Positions 1 to 9,148 of a stretch of 64,000 bases of DNA are shown here, piece after piece. The DNA is from JABDKH01 sp963768565 (lineage in GTDB: Bacteria > Bacteroidota > Rhodothermia > Rhodothermales > JABDKH01): assembly GCA_963768565.1 (NCBI GenBank), contig CAVYIO010000020.1, positions 1-64,000 of the forward strand. Reading direction: 5' to 3'. The translations under genes were made by a program, and so were the position numbers. The notes beneath the pieces were generated by a model. That model searched no databases. It worked only from the letters and a program-made list of their open reading frames with translations, and was not told the DNA's origin. The stretch's first letter is position 1. Every line of letters begins with the position of its first letter.

Positions 1-578
1 CAAGATGAATGCGATATCTCAGGCGGCGCTGGATTTTGCAGAGACAGCCGTTACGCTCGCCCTTGGACTCATCGGTGCGCTCGCGTTGTGGCTGGGCTTG
101 CTGAGAATCGCAGAGAAGTCGGGTATCCTCTTTGCACTGGTTCGGTTTACCCAACCGGTGCTGCGAAAACTCTTCCCGGAGATCCCCGAGGGGCATCCGG
201 CCATCGGGAATGATCGCCCTCAATCTCACGGCCAATGTGCTGGGACTGGGAAACGCTGCAACGCCACTGGGCCTGAAGGCGATGGAAGAATTACAGAAAC
301 TCAATCCAACGGACGACACGGCCACGAACTCGATGGTCATGCTGCTCGCCATGAACACGGCGAGCGTCCAGTTGGTACCGCCGGTCTTGCTGGTTGCGGT
401 GATGGGTCTTCAAATCAACAAGATCATCTTCTCAATCGTGATCGTGACCTCACTCTCACTCGTCATCGCCATAACAATGACCAAGTTGTTCGGCCGCATG
501 AAGACCTATCGACAATCTGATCCCGGCGTCAAAGCATCTGACGACACGGCCGCCGCCCACACCGACGAGGCCAGCTGA
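1..578 (+). CDS. spmA: Spore maturation protein A-like nucleoside-recognition membrane protein, 5' truncated and frameshifted
   Basis: C-terminal part of an SpmA/nucleoside-recognition (Gate) domain membrane protein. The first frame reads a hydrophobic helix followed by LRIAEKSG and LFPEIPEGHPAIG. After about base 210 the protein continues one frame over with ALNLTANVLGLGNAATPLG, the typical SpmA core. The ATG at 5 aligns with an internal part of related proteins, so the true start is probably upstream of the window. The frame change (one extra base in atcgggaatg, near 208-212) sits inside a conserved block and is probably a sequence error. The stop lies 2 bp before the spmB ATG, indicating an operon. 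SpmA and SpmB are known from sporulation in Bacillus, but homologues are common in non-sporulating Bacteroidota, where the substrate is unknown. Confidence 0.8.
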
Positions 579-580
579 TC

Positions 581-1123
581 ATGGACATCGTTCGTACCGT
601 TATCGACATCTTGTCCGTCTTCGTGCTGCCCGCGATGATCGTCGGGTTTCCACTCTATGGACTCTACAAGCGCGTTCCGGTATACGAGGAATTCGTCGAG
701 GGCGCCAAGGAAGGATTTGATGTGGCGGTTGTGATTATTCCGTATCTCGTAGCCATCCTATTCGCGATCGGGATGTTTCGCGCTTCCGGTGCCATGGACT
801 TCCTGATCGAAGGTCTGCGACCGGTTCTCGCACTCGTCGGGATTCCGGCCGAGATGATTCCCATGGGCATCATTCGACCGTTGACCGGATCAGGGTCGGC
901 GGCGATCGTGCTCGATATGATCAGTCAATTTGGTGAGGACTCGCTGCTGGTCAAGATGGCTGCGACCATGTTCGGGTCGACGGAGACCACTTTCTACGTG
1001 ATCGCCGTGTACTTCGGCGCGGCGGGCATCAAGAAGACTCGTCACGCGATACCGGTCGGCCTGATCGCCGACTTCGCCGCGTTCCTCATGGCGGTGTACG
1101 TCGTCCGATGGCTGTTCGGATAG
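581..1123 (+). CDS. spmB: Spore maturation protein B-like nucleoside-recognition membrane protein
   Basis: Intact 180-residue integral membrane protein of the usual SpmB length (about 178 aa). Visible family signatures are FPLYGLYKRVPVYEEF near residues 23-38, IPMGIIRPLTGSGS near residues 92-105, and a final helix ending VYVVRWLFG. The ATG follows the spmA stop by 2 bp, so the two are almost certainly co-transcribed and may form a complex. The family belongs to the Gate/nucleoside-recognition superfamily and probably acts as a transporter or channel in the inner membrane. No sporulation genes are seen nearby, so a role outside sporulation is inferred. Confidence 0.88.
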   Translation: MDIVRTVIDILSVFVLPAMIVGFPLYGLYKRVPVYEEFVEGAKEGFDVAVVIIPYLVAILFAIGMFRASGAMDFLIEGLRPVLALVGIPAEMIPMGIIRPLTGSGSAAIVLDMISQFGEDSLLVKMAATMFGSTETTFYVIAVYFGAAGIKKTRHAIPVGLIADFAAFLMAVYVVRWLFG

Positions 1124-1197
1124 GGTCGGGCTCGGCAGTCGGTCGTGTCTGGTTCGCGGGTGGAACTGGGTTTCGCGTGGTCGTACCGCCCGGCCTG

Positions 1198-1608
1198 CTA
1201 GTCAGTCTCCGCGTCGTGCTTCCCGAACAAGGCCCACGCAGCAATCGCAAAGCACATCAGTGAGCCGAGACCGAAAACGATGCGTCCGATCCACACGTTG
1301 GTGTCGTGCGGCACGAACCAGAAGCCGCCCGACATGTGTTCGCCCGGACCGAAGAGGGCGACCCATCCCGCAATAATCCCCATGCTCACGACGAGCGACC
1401 CGGCCGCGATCGACCGCCATCTGCTCGATGACGGGAACAGCACGGCCGCACCGCCTCCGATGAAGACCACGCCACAAAGCCCAAGAACCCACGAGGGCGC
1501 GTGTACGGATCCCGGATCCGGCTCAATCAGGCCAGAGGCAACAGCAACAATGGCGAGTCCGGCGCCGATTAGTCCAGTGGCCAGAAGCTTGCCTGGGAGC
1601 GAAGTCAT
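1198..1608 (-). CDS. Small four-helix membrane protein of unknown function
   Basis: 136-residue hypothetical protein with four clear hydrophobic segments at about residues 7-27, 38-58, 65-87 and 106-128, a short charged C-terminus (GKHDAETD) and no catalytic motif that I recognise. Both termini are predicted on the same side of the membrane. It is convergent with spmB and lies 75 bp downstream of the M14 peptidase gene on the same strand, so it may share that transcript. No family assignment can be made with confidence. Confidence 0.7.
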   Translation of the reverse strand: MTSLPGKLLATGLIGAGLAIVAVASGLIEPDPGSVHAPSWVLGLCGVVFIGGGAAVLFPSSSRWRSIAAGSLVVSMGIIAGWVALFGPGEHMSGGFWFVPHDTNVWIGRIVFGLGSLMCFAIAAWALFGKHDAETD

Positions 1609-1683
1609 TTTCGGTTACGAAAGCTCAATTGATCTCCGACGGGTTACCCGCAATATCGACGGGCGTGCCCGGGCCAAAAGCGT

Positions 1684-2718
1684 TCAGCGATTCAGCAGCG
1701 TTTCCAGCCCTGATTCTATGACACCCAGTTGGATTCGCATGGCCTCGCGCAGGTCGAGAGGTCCGACCTCAAACTCGTCCAGCAGCTGACGCCGTTCACC
1801 TGGACTAACAGCATTTCTCAATCGCTCCCGGAAGGTAACGTAGGGACTTGACGCGTCCTGCTCCGGCGACGGCTCCCGACCGATCAGAAATAGCGGCATC
1901 TCGGTCACCAGGCACAGCGGATCGCCGCCCAGCGACCTTACGTAGTCCATCGAACTCTGCCGAAAGCGCGACGCCATCTCTTCGTCACCGCGTGAAAGAA
2001 AGAACGTTCGCATGGCCTCTCCTTCCGGCGTCGTGTTGAAACCCGGACCCAGATAGAAAAAGCCCTTCTCTCCCTGTCGGTTGTGGTCGTGCAGCCCGAG
2101 TCCCGCGGCCACAGCCAGCTCGCGGAATCGCTGTTGCAGGTCCGCCGTCCGGAATCCCCATCTGCGATCGATGAGGAGAAAGGCGCCATCCGAGAATCCC
2201 ATTCCGTGCAGACTACAATGCATTTCGAACGGACCGTGCTCGGCCAGCAGTGACGATACGGCTCGATTCTCGACGCGACCATCGGGAAACGCGAACTCCA
2301 CGTCTCTTCCCGGGAGCTCTCTGAAGGTGTGCTCCAGGTAGGCCTCCGGGTCGGGCCAGTGTTCGATCCAGCGCTGATTTCTTGACTCGCCGTCAGGATT
2401 TGAGTGCGGAACGATGGCGAACGTAAACGTCTCCAGCAGGGCGCCATATCGGTCGGGCTCAGAAGCCAGCGCAGTCACAAGGTGCCGAAGGGTTTCAGGC
2501 CCCACAGGCTCATCCGAGTGATTTCCAGCGATCAGGCTGATGCGGCGCTCCCCCCCTCCTATCACAAACCCCAGCAGATTGCGGCCCCCTTCGCTCCGGC
2601 CCAGAATCTCGGCTTTCTGGACCGCCGCGCTCCCGCGGCAGGTATCGAGGAGAAGCTGTTCGACTTCCTCCTGCGTTCGAAATCGCACTGCTCCATCCGG
2701 GATGATTTGGTCCAGCAT
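1684..2718 (-). CDS. M14-family zinc carboxypeptidase-like protein
   Basis: 344-residue protein with the zinc carboxypeptidase fold signatures. H67 and E70 in AGNHSDEPVG are the first two zinc ligands, VPHSNPDGESRNQRW carries the substrate-binding Arg/Asn (about 112-113), H171 in CSLHGMG is the third zinc ligand, and E273 in VTEMPLF is the likely catalytic base. It should hydrolyse C-terminal amino acids or related amide bonds, but the substrate is not predictable. No signal peptide is apparent, so it is probably cytoplasmic. The gene is divergent from glgA with 72 bp between the two starts. Confidence 0.82.
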   Translation of the reverse strand: MLDQIIPDGAVRFRTQEEVEQLLLDTCRGSAAVQKAEILGRSEGGRNLLGFVIGGGERRISLIAGNHSDEPVGPETLRHLVTALASEPDRYGALLETFTFAIVPHSNPDGESRNQRWIEHWPDPEAYLEHTFRELPGRDVEFAFPDGRVENRAVSSLLAEHGPFEMHCSLHGMGFSDGAFLLIDRRWGFRTADLQQRFRELAVAAGLGLHDHNRQGEKGFFYLGPGFNTTPEGEAMRTFFLSRGDEEMASRFRQSSMDYVRSLGGDPLCLVTEMPLFLIGREPSPEQDASSPYVTFRERLRNAVSPGERRQLLDEFEVGPLDLREAMRIQLGVIESGLETLLNR

Positions 2719-2735
2719 CTTAAGTCACGGCCGTT

Positions 2736-2768
2736 TTTGACGAGAAACCCGGTGTTTGCCTACCTTGC
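2736..2768 (+). promoter_or_regulatory. Candidate Bacteroidota-type promoter for glgA
   Basis: TTTG at 2736-2739 and TACCTTG at 2761-2767 resemble the -33 TTTG and -7 TAnnTTTG elements used by Bacteroidota sigma factors, with 21 bp between them. They lie just upstream of the glgA ATG at 2791 in the short divergent gap. The match is imperfect and based only on inspection. Confidence 0.28.
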
Positions 2769-2790
2769 CCGGTCAAGTCGCGGGCTCGTT

Positions 2791-4257
2791 ATGAAAATAT
2801 GCTTTGCCACAAGTGAATGCGTCCCCTACGTGAAAACAGGGGGACTTGCCGACGTTTCCGGCGCACTGCCGATTGCGCTCGACCGGCTGGACTGCGACGT
2901 CAAGCTATTCCTTCCGCTCTACCAGTCCATCGATACACTCAAGCATGAACTAACGTTCTGCGCCGACATCCCGAATATCCCGGTTGAGATCGGGAATCGC
3001 ACGTACACATTCAATACCTGGTTCGGTCATCTCCCCGGCACTGACGTAGCGGTCTATCTCATCGACTGTCCGCACTACTTCCACCGGGCGTCGACGTATA
3101 CAAATCACCCGGATGAAGGCGAACGGTTCATCTTCTTCCAGCACGCCATATTCAGGGTGCTGCAAAAGTACAACTGGTCTCCCGACGTCTTCCACTGCAA
3201 CGACTGGCAGACGGGGCTCATCCCTGCGCTCGCACGCCACACCTACGGTTGGGACGACCTCTTCAAGTCCAGCGCCTCGATCTACTCCATCCACAACATT
3301 GCCTATCAGGGACGTTTCTCACCTTCCGTGTTCGGACTCGCGGGGATAGGTGGACAGCATTTCGAGGCCGGGGGCCCGTATGAACTTCACGGCTCTTTCT
3401 GCTTCATGAAATCCGGCATTCATTTTTCTGACAAGATCAGTACCGTCAGCGAGACGTACGCTCAAGAGATCCAGACTGCCGAGCTTGGCGCGGACATGCA
3501 GGACGTTCTGAGGAGTCGCAGCTACGACCTCGTAGGGATTCTCAACGGGATTGACGCGGACGAGTGGAACCCCGCTACGGACGCACTCATCCCGCAGACG
3601 TACACGGCCGACACGCTGCACAAAAAGGCGGAGAACAAGCGCCTGCTTCTCGAACGGTTCGGGTTGCCCTACGACCCCGACGTGCCGTTGCTTGGCATCG
3701 TGTCGCGACTGGCGGTGCAGAAAGGATTTGAGTTGCTGCAGCCGATCGTCAGCACGCTCATCGAACGGGAGGGTGCCCAGTTCGTGATGCTAGGCAGCGG
3801 CGAATACGGCTACGAGGAGTTCTTCCGACGCGCGGCCGAGGCACATCCCAATAATGTCGGTGTGTACATCGGTTACAACGACGAACTATCCCACTGGATC
3901 GAGGCCGGCTCCGACATGTTCCTGATGCCGTCGCGCTATGAGCCGTGCGGACTCAATCAGATGTACAGCCTGAAGTACGGGACCATACCGATCGTCCGAA
4001 ACACGGGTGGACTCGCGGACACCGTGGCAGACTACCACGAGCATCACCGCATGGGAAACGGGTTCTCGTTTGTCGACTTCACACCGTTCGCGCTCTTCAC
4101 GTCCATCATGCGCGCACTGCATCTTTTCCGTGACAAAGATGCGTGGGCCGAGGTACAGCGACGCGGAATGGCTGCTGACTTCTCGTGGGACGTTTCAGCG
4201 GACCGCTACCTCGAGCTATACCGCTGGGCCATCGAAAGGCGACAGGGCGGATACTAG
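2791..4257 (+). CDS. glgA: Glycogen synthase (ADP-glucose-type, GT5)
   Basis: 488-residue glycogen/starch synthase of standard length. It transfers glucose from a nucleotide sugar onto the non-reducing end of an alpha-1,4-glucan. The N-terminal KTGGLADVSGALP loop at residues 15-27 binds the sugar nucleotide. HNIAYQGRF and HCNDWQTG are typical of the N-terminal Rossmann domain. The C-terminal GT-B half has LLGIVSRLAVQKGFELL, then the E-x7-E type signature SRYEPCGLNQMYSLKYGTIP and NTGGLADTV. The frame is open for 129 codons further upstream, but the ATG at 2791 starts the canonical MKICFATSECVPYVKTGG sequence and is chosen for that reason. The gene ends 4 bp across the stop of the convergent ATP-grasp gene. 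Confidence 0.95.
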   Translation: MKICFATSECVPYVKTGGLADVSGALPIALDRLDCDVKLFLPLYQSIDTLKHELTFCADIPNIPVEIGNRTYTFNTWFGHLPGTDVAVYLIDCPHYFHRASTYTNHPDEGERFIFFQHAIFRVLQKYNWSPDVFHCNDWQTGLIPALARHTYGWDDLFKSSASIYSIHNIAYQGRFSPSVFGLAGIGGQHFEAGGPYELHGSFCFMKSGIHFSDKISTVSETYAQEIQTAELGADMQDVLRSRSYDLVGILNGIDADEWNPATDALIPQTYTADTLHKKAENKRLLLERFGLPYDPDVPLLGIVSRLAVQKGFELLQPIVSTLIEREGAQFVMLGSGEYGYEEFFRRAAEAHPNNVGVYIGYNDELSHWIEAGSDMFLMPSRYEPCGLNQMYSLKYGTIPIVRNTGGLADTVADYHEHHRMGNGFSFVDFTPFALFTSIMRALHLFRDKDAWAEVQRRGMAADFSWDVSADRYLELYRWAIERRQGGY

Positions 4258-5463
4258 TCCGACGCTTTTTCGAGCGGCGGCTGCGTAGCGAGGAACTCCT
4301 GTGCGAACCTCTCCCGGTAGGACGTGAGCAGATCATCCAGCCGCTTGCGCGAGGACGATCGCAGAACCAGTCCCGCATGGTGCGGCTTCTCCATTCTCCA
4401 GAAGACCTCCTCGCCATCAAAGGGTGTCATGTCGGGATGCTCCGTTCGAGAGAGGCATACGACGAGCCCGGCGTGATCCGCCCGGGTTTCCGGCAGGGCA
4501 TAAGGCGATCCCGTAAGCGGCAGAACGACGTTGCGCGCCCATTCCTGCCAGAGATTGACTCCATACGCCGCCTCCACCAACTGGTCTATTCCGGCGCCTC
4601 CGACGCGAGCCGCCACCTCCAGAAAGTACAGCTTCCCGTCCTCGTTTCGACGGATGAACTCGGCATGGGCTACGCCCTCCTTGAGTCCGAAGGACTTCAG
4701 CAGTCTCTTGTTGGCTTTCGCCAGGTCGCGGGCCAGGTCACTGGACGGCTCGACCGTCGTCGTCTGAAAGACACCCCCGCCCTGGTAGATGTTCAGCGGC
4801 GGATTCTGGTACCGGCTGGGAGCGACGAGCACCACCTTGCCGGCTGTAATCACACTGTCGACATGAAACACGTCTCCGCTCACGAACTCTTCGATCAGAA
4901 AATCCGACTGCTGATCGCCCAGTGCCTCAATCTGGCTCCACACCTCGTCGGCTGAGTCGATCTTGCGGATGCCCATGGCGCTCGCTTCCATCCGGGGCTT
5001 CATGACCCATGGTGCAGGGACGGTCGACAGAAACTCTCCGATGAGCGCATGATTCAGCACCGACACAAATCGGGGCATCCGAATACGGGATTTCTTTCGC
5101 CCGGGTACGCATGGCGAGTTTGTCACGGAAGAAGCGAGCCTGCGTATGGCCGATCCCCGGGACGCGGAAATGCTCCCGCAGATTCGCCGCCACCATCGCA
5201 TCATATTCGTCGAGAGCGACGATCGCATCGACGCCCTGACGGCGGGCGAGATAAGCCACGCCGTTCGTGACGTCACGCTCTCGGGACAGATCCGGCATAG
5301 CATGGAACTCGTCTATGCTCGCAAACGGCCAACGTTCATATCTGAATTTCTCTTTCGTGATGAGTATCACGTAGGCTCCGGCGGCCTTGCTTGCCTCAAG
5401 AAATTGTCCACCTTTGAAGTAGCTGGCAAGACAGACAATGACGGGTTGACGGCTTTCGGTCAT
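4254..5463 (-). CDS. ATP-grasp family ligase, frameshifted
   Basis: ATP-grasp enzyme of about 403 residues when repaired. The N-terminal Rossmann-like part reads VIVCLASYFKGGQFLEA, then VDAIVALDEYDAMVAANLRE and RDKLAMRTRAKEIPYS. The frame breaks near 5085-5100, and the ATP-grasp core continues one frame over with APWVMKPRMEASAMGI, DFLIEEFVSGDVFHVDSV and YFLEVAARVGGAGIDQL (metal-binding Glu and Asn/Gly loop). It should couple ATP hydrolysis to carboxylate-amine or carboxylate-thiol bond formation, but the substrate is unknown. The ATG at 5463 (MTESRQP) is preferred over one 30 bp upstream because the beta strand follows directly. It is the last gene of the minus-strand cluster containing the T9SS plug, 53 bp behind it. 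A probable sequence error explains the break. Confidence 0.8.
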
Positions 5464-5516
5464 GAGATGGTCATGGATAGATCTGAAGTACATGTGTTGC
5501 GATGCTCGTCGCCGGG

Positions 5517-6827
5517 TCAGGGGCGCACGACTCCCCCAACCGTGAGCAAGCGGTCGGTATTGACGCGAATGTCACTGTAGTAAACGAATACGGTGTACAG
5601 ATTCTCGGGGCGCGGAATGCCGCGGTCGATTGTTTCTCTGACCTCCCTGTCAGTCGCATAATAGCGGTACTCGTGCTGACCCTGCTTGACAAGCACATTC
5701 CCCTCGTATCTACCGGCTCCGGTGACGAAGTCAAGACGAGCGTCCGGCGATGCCTTCCAGTTGTTGAAGCTTCCCACCACGTAGATGTCACCGCGCAGTC
5801 GGCGTTCGTTCGGCGGTACGAAGCTGAACTGAACATTCAGATATTCGGCACCGGTCGCGGGCTCGGAGACAGACCGAACAGACGCGGACACAACCGACTG
5901 TCCGTTGAGCAGCGGAGCAATGCCCGTTCCTCCGAACCTGGCGTAGTCCGGCTCCAGGTACACACCGTACGGCGACTCAGTTCGATTCGTTCGCTCGATC
6001 CTGTCGCCCACGCGAATTTCGGACAGATCGACGTAGTAGTCGGCACTCGTGGGTTCAAAGGCCTCCGACGGTTGCAGATAGAACTGAAGATCCGGCTGCT
6101 GCATGAGCGACGGATCAGTGGTGCAGCGCGGCTGAAGGAGCAGGCCGTTCTGGGTGAAGCAGACGGCATAGTCGAAGACCGCCCCCTCCAATCCTGATGG
6201 AGGGCTGAACTGAGCGACCGGAGATACCGACCTGAAGCCCTGCCCTGGTGCCGGGAACGTCTCAAAATTGACGTCAACAGCCGTGGCCTGCTCCGTCACG
6301 AAAAAGGCACGCTCAAACAGGATGTCATTCTCGCGACCCTGCTCCGTGACGCGAAGGATGTAGTTGCCGCTCAATGTGAACACGATGTCCTCGGCCGGAA
6401 ATCGATAGCGATAGTGCACATACGAGACTTCCGTACCACGCGATGGTTGATAGTTGAGGATGTCGCCACGCTGAAAGGTCTTGAGGTATTCGGACGGGTT
6501 CAGATCACGATACCACTCGCGATCGGCGTGATAGAAGTACACAGACAGGGGCCGACCACTTTCCTCCAGCAGATCGAACTCCAGGACGAGGTTGTCCCTC
6601 GACCGCAAAGCGACGACCGGCAGGTTGCGCTCATCATCGCCACGATAGAGTTGTACGGTTCGGATGGATGGACTGGCTGTAGCGAGTTGTGCGCGAACGT
6701 CTCCCGCCGGCTGCTCCATCGCCCGCACGCGACGAGGGGTACGATCCTCTCCCTCTTTGGAACTCGCACAGCCGGCCGCGACGGCGATCAAAATCATCGA
6801 GCAGACCGAGAGAGAAAATAATCGCAT
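5517..6827 (-). CDS. T9SS plug-like lipoprotein, DUF5103 family
   Basis: 436-residue protein beginning MRLFSLSVCSMILIAVAAGC, a lipoprotein signal with lipobox VAAGC and the acylated Cys at 20. The rest is the DUF5103 beta-rich architecture: IRTVQLYRGDDERNLPV, LVLEFDLLEESGRPLSVYFYH, then SGNYILRVTEQGRENDILFERAFFV split over the N-terminal domain, and EYLNVQFSFVPPNE / IYVVGSFNNW in the C-terminal domain. In Flavobacteria this family plugs the SprA translocon of the type IX secretion system in the outer membrane. The ATG at 6827 lies 1 nt after the stop of the upstream peptidase gene, so translation is coupled. The frame is open further upstream, but the signal peptide fixes the start. Confidence 0.85.
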   Translation of the reverse strand: MRLFSLSVCSMILIAVAAGCASSKEGEDRTPRRVRAMEQPAGDVRAQLATASPSIRTVQLYRGDDERNLPVVALRSRDNLVLEFDLLEESGRPLSVYFYHADREWYRDLNPSEYLKTFQRGDILNYQPSRGTEVSYVHYRYRFPAEDIVFTLSGNYILRVTEQGRENDILFERAFFVTEQATAVDVNFETFPAPGQGFRSVSPVAQFSPPSGLEGAVFDYAVCFTQNGLLLQPRCTTDPSLMQQPDLQFYLQPSEAFEPTSADYYVDLSEIRVGDRIERTNRTESPYGVYLEPDYARFGGTGIAPLLNGQSVVSASVRSVSEPATGAEYLNVQFSFVPPNERRLRGDIYVVGSFNNWKASPDARLDFVTGAGRYEGNVLVKQGQHEYRYYATDREVRETIDRGIPRPENLYTVFVYYSDIRVNTDRLLTVGGVVRP

Positions 6828-6828
6828 G

Positions 6829-9113
6829 TCAGGGGGTGTGAGCGTCGTCAGAAAGGCCTGCAGGTGTAGAACTTCTTCTTCCCTCGGTCCTCGAAAGTTT
6901 CCACTGTGCGAATCCGGCACGGTCTGCGGCATACCGGGCCAGGTTGAGTTCGCCCGCCGCGACGAGCAGTGTTTCCGCGTCAAGGCCCGCGGCCGCCGCC
7001 GCCTCAGGTCGAATCCCGGAGCAAACCTCTGTCCGCCATATCAACGCCTGGGCCGAAAACATGACCCTCTCATCTGCACTGAAAAGCCGCGTCGTCTTCT
7101 TCCGCCCATTCGAGAGATGCAAGACACGCTTCTGCAGTCCGATCGTGTGACATCGCCCGTCGGACCCTGTAAAGAGACAATGCCGGATCGTCCAGAAGAG
7201 TGGCCGGCACCGGATCGTGTTCCAGTCCGCGAATGTACCAGCGCGCAGCGGACGCGTCGGATGCGAGACGTCTCCTGATCCACAGCGCCATGCGAATCTC
7301 TGCGGCATATTCAGGCACGATGTCGGCGACCTCCGCATAGATGGCCGTGGCCGCGCTTCCGTTTCCGTCCATGGCGTATGCGTCGGCGACGAGTATCTTC
7401 ATCTGTGGATACTGCATCGCAGCGGTGTCGGTGGCGACAGTGGCCAGCACGGGCCGGGGGTCACCCTGTCGGAGTTGGATCGACGCGAGTGCCGCCCGTG
7501 AAGGTAGATAGGCTGAGTCGGCCGACGCGGACCGTTTGAACAGGCGCACTGCAGCGAGTGTGTCATATACGCTCATCTGATCGATGCCGTCTCGATAGTC
7601 GGAGATGTATCCGGGGACAGTGTGCGGACATTCTGCCTCAAACAGCGAGGGCACACTGAACCGGACTTCGGCGATCGACCGCGCGGAAGCTGAAACGGGC
7701 TCCGAGCGACGCACTGCGGAATACCACTCGGCTGCGAGAAGGGATCGGCTCTTTCCGTATGTGGACGCGAGGTCGCCGCTACGGTATGCAGACTTCAGCG
7801 CAGCAACGCCATACTGCTCGATCAGGTATCGTACGAAAGATCCGGTAGCGGCGTACGACACGGCGCCCCGACCCGTCCAGAAGCCGAATGCACCCAGAGA
7901 CGTCGCCAGCCCGTCGACCACGGACACAGAATCGCGCGAGCCGTCCTGGATCACAGCCTCCATCAGCTCTCCCGGCGATGGTCGACCGTCCGGGGCCTCC
8001 AGGGCCGACGCGAGTCCTTCGACGAGGCCGACCTTCGGGGAGGCCCGCAGAATCGGCATGCCAAATTCGCGGGAGAAGACGTGGACGAGCTCGTGGTCCA
8101 GACTCTGCTGTACGCGCCGCTTCAGAATATGAATCTGCGGATGCGCGAGCCACACCGGAGCTACGCTCGTCGTCCGAGAACCCGTCAGAGACCCTTTGCT
8201 CTCAGCCGTGGGATAGATGTAAACGCGGACTCGATCACGGATCTCCGTCGCAAGCATCGATGAAAGGACGGAGTATCGATACTCCATGTTGTCGACAATC
8301 TCTTCGATCTCATCCACTCGTACCGACTCGTGAGTCGTAGTGGACTTCGAAGTGATCGGTCACGATAGAGCGCCCGAGCGACTCCTGAATGATCGCATGA
8401 GTGGTATTCCATCCGAGTTGGGCCGAGAAGGAATAGGCAACCACGAGTCCGACGGAGACGGCAAAGGTCATCGCGGTGAGGGGATCGCGAACGCCCGCGC
8501 GGCGCGTGGCGACTAGGCCGGCCATCCAGAGCGTAGCCGCCCATGCCAGACTCAGGCCTCGGAATGCGAAAAGACCGGGCCGAATCGACAACTGCTCGTC
8601 ATAGATGGGTCCGAGGATGCCGCCAAACACGTGATTGTATGTGTACAACTGGGGATGCAACCCGATGTCGTACAGCGGCGGGAAGATGGCGACGCCGATC
8701 GCGATCGCCAGGAACACGGTGTTGCTCCGAGGTACCTCCAGGGCATGCAGAAGCGATGCAACCGAACACCCCAGGACGGCACTCACAACCGGGAAAAGCG
8801 CGAAAAACAGCAGGCCGGTCGGATACGAGCAGTTGGGGGACCATGCCAACGGAACGGTCATCAGCACCAGCGGAATCGCGAGCACCACGACCTGCCATAC
8901 GACCACTGCCGCAGCGGAAACACCGTCGCGAAACTGGCGAAGACTCGAGAGCCCCGAAACCATGAACGCAACGCCCGCGAGCACCGCGGCCGACTCCACG
9001 TGCAGAACATTCAGCAGTGGAATCGGCCACAGCAGTAGCGAGGTCAGTGCGTAGGCGGCAACGCTCCACCGACCCGCGCGGCCGCGCCAGGTACGGCTAA
9101 AGCTCCCCTGCAT
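6829..9113 (-). CDS. Membrane-anchored gluzincin (peptidase MA-like) with C-terminal helical region, twice frameshifted
   Basis: Repaired, this is one protein of about 760 residues. Residues 1-240 (bases 9113-8390) carry about six to seven transmembrane helices (AAYALTSLLLWPIPLLNVLH, VVVWQVVVLAIPLVLMTVPL). The frame changes near 8320, where TDHFEVHYDS continues as SVRVDEIEEIVDNMEYR. This is followed by the zinc motif HELVH (8095-8081) and the downstream Glu in GLVEGLASALE, typical of MA-like gluzincins. A helical, TPR-like C-terminus follows. A second break near 7080 moves to a frame ending at 6829, directly before the plug start codon, which supports this as the real end. It is a predicted membrane metalloprotease with its catalytic domain probably outside the cytoplasm, co-transcribed with the T9SS plug. 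Confidence 0.75.
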
Positions 9114-9148
9114 TAGATCAAATGGTTACCGTGCGCCGAACAGCTCGG

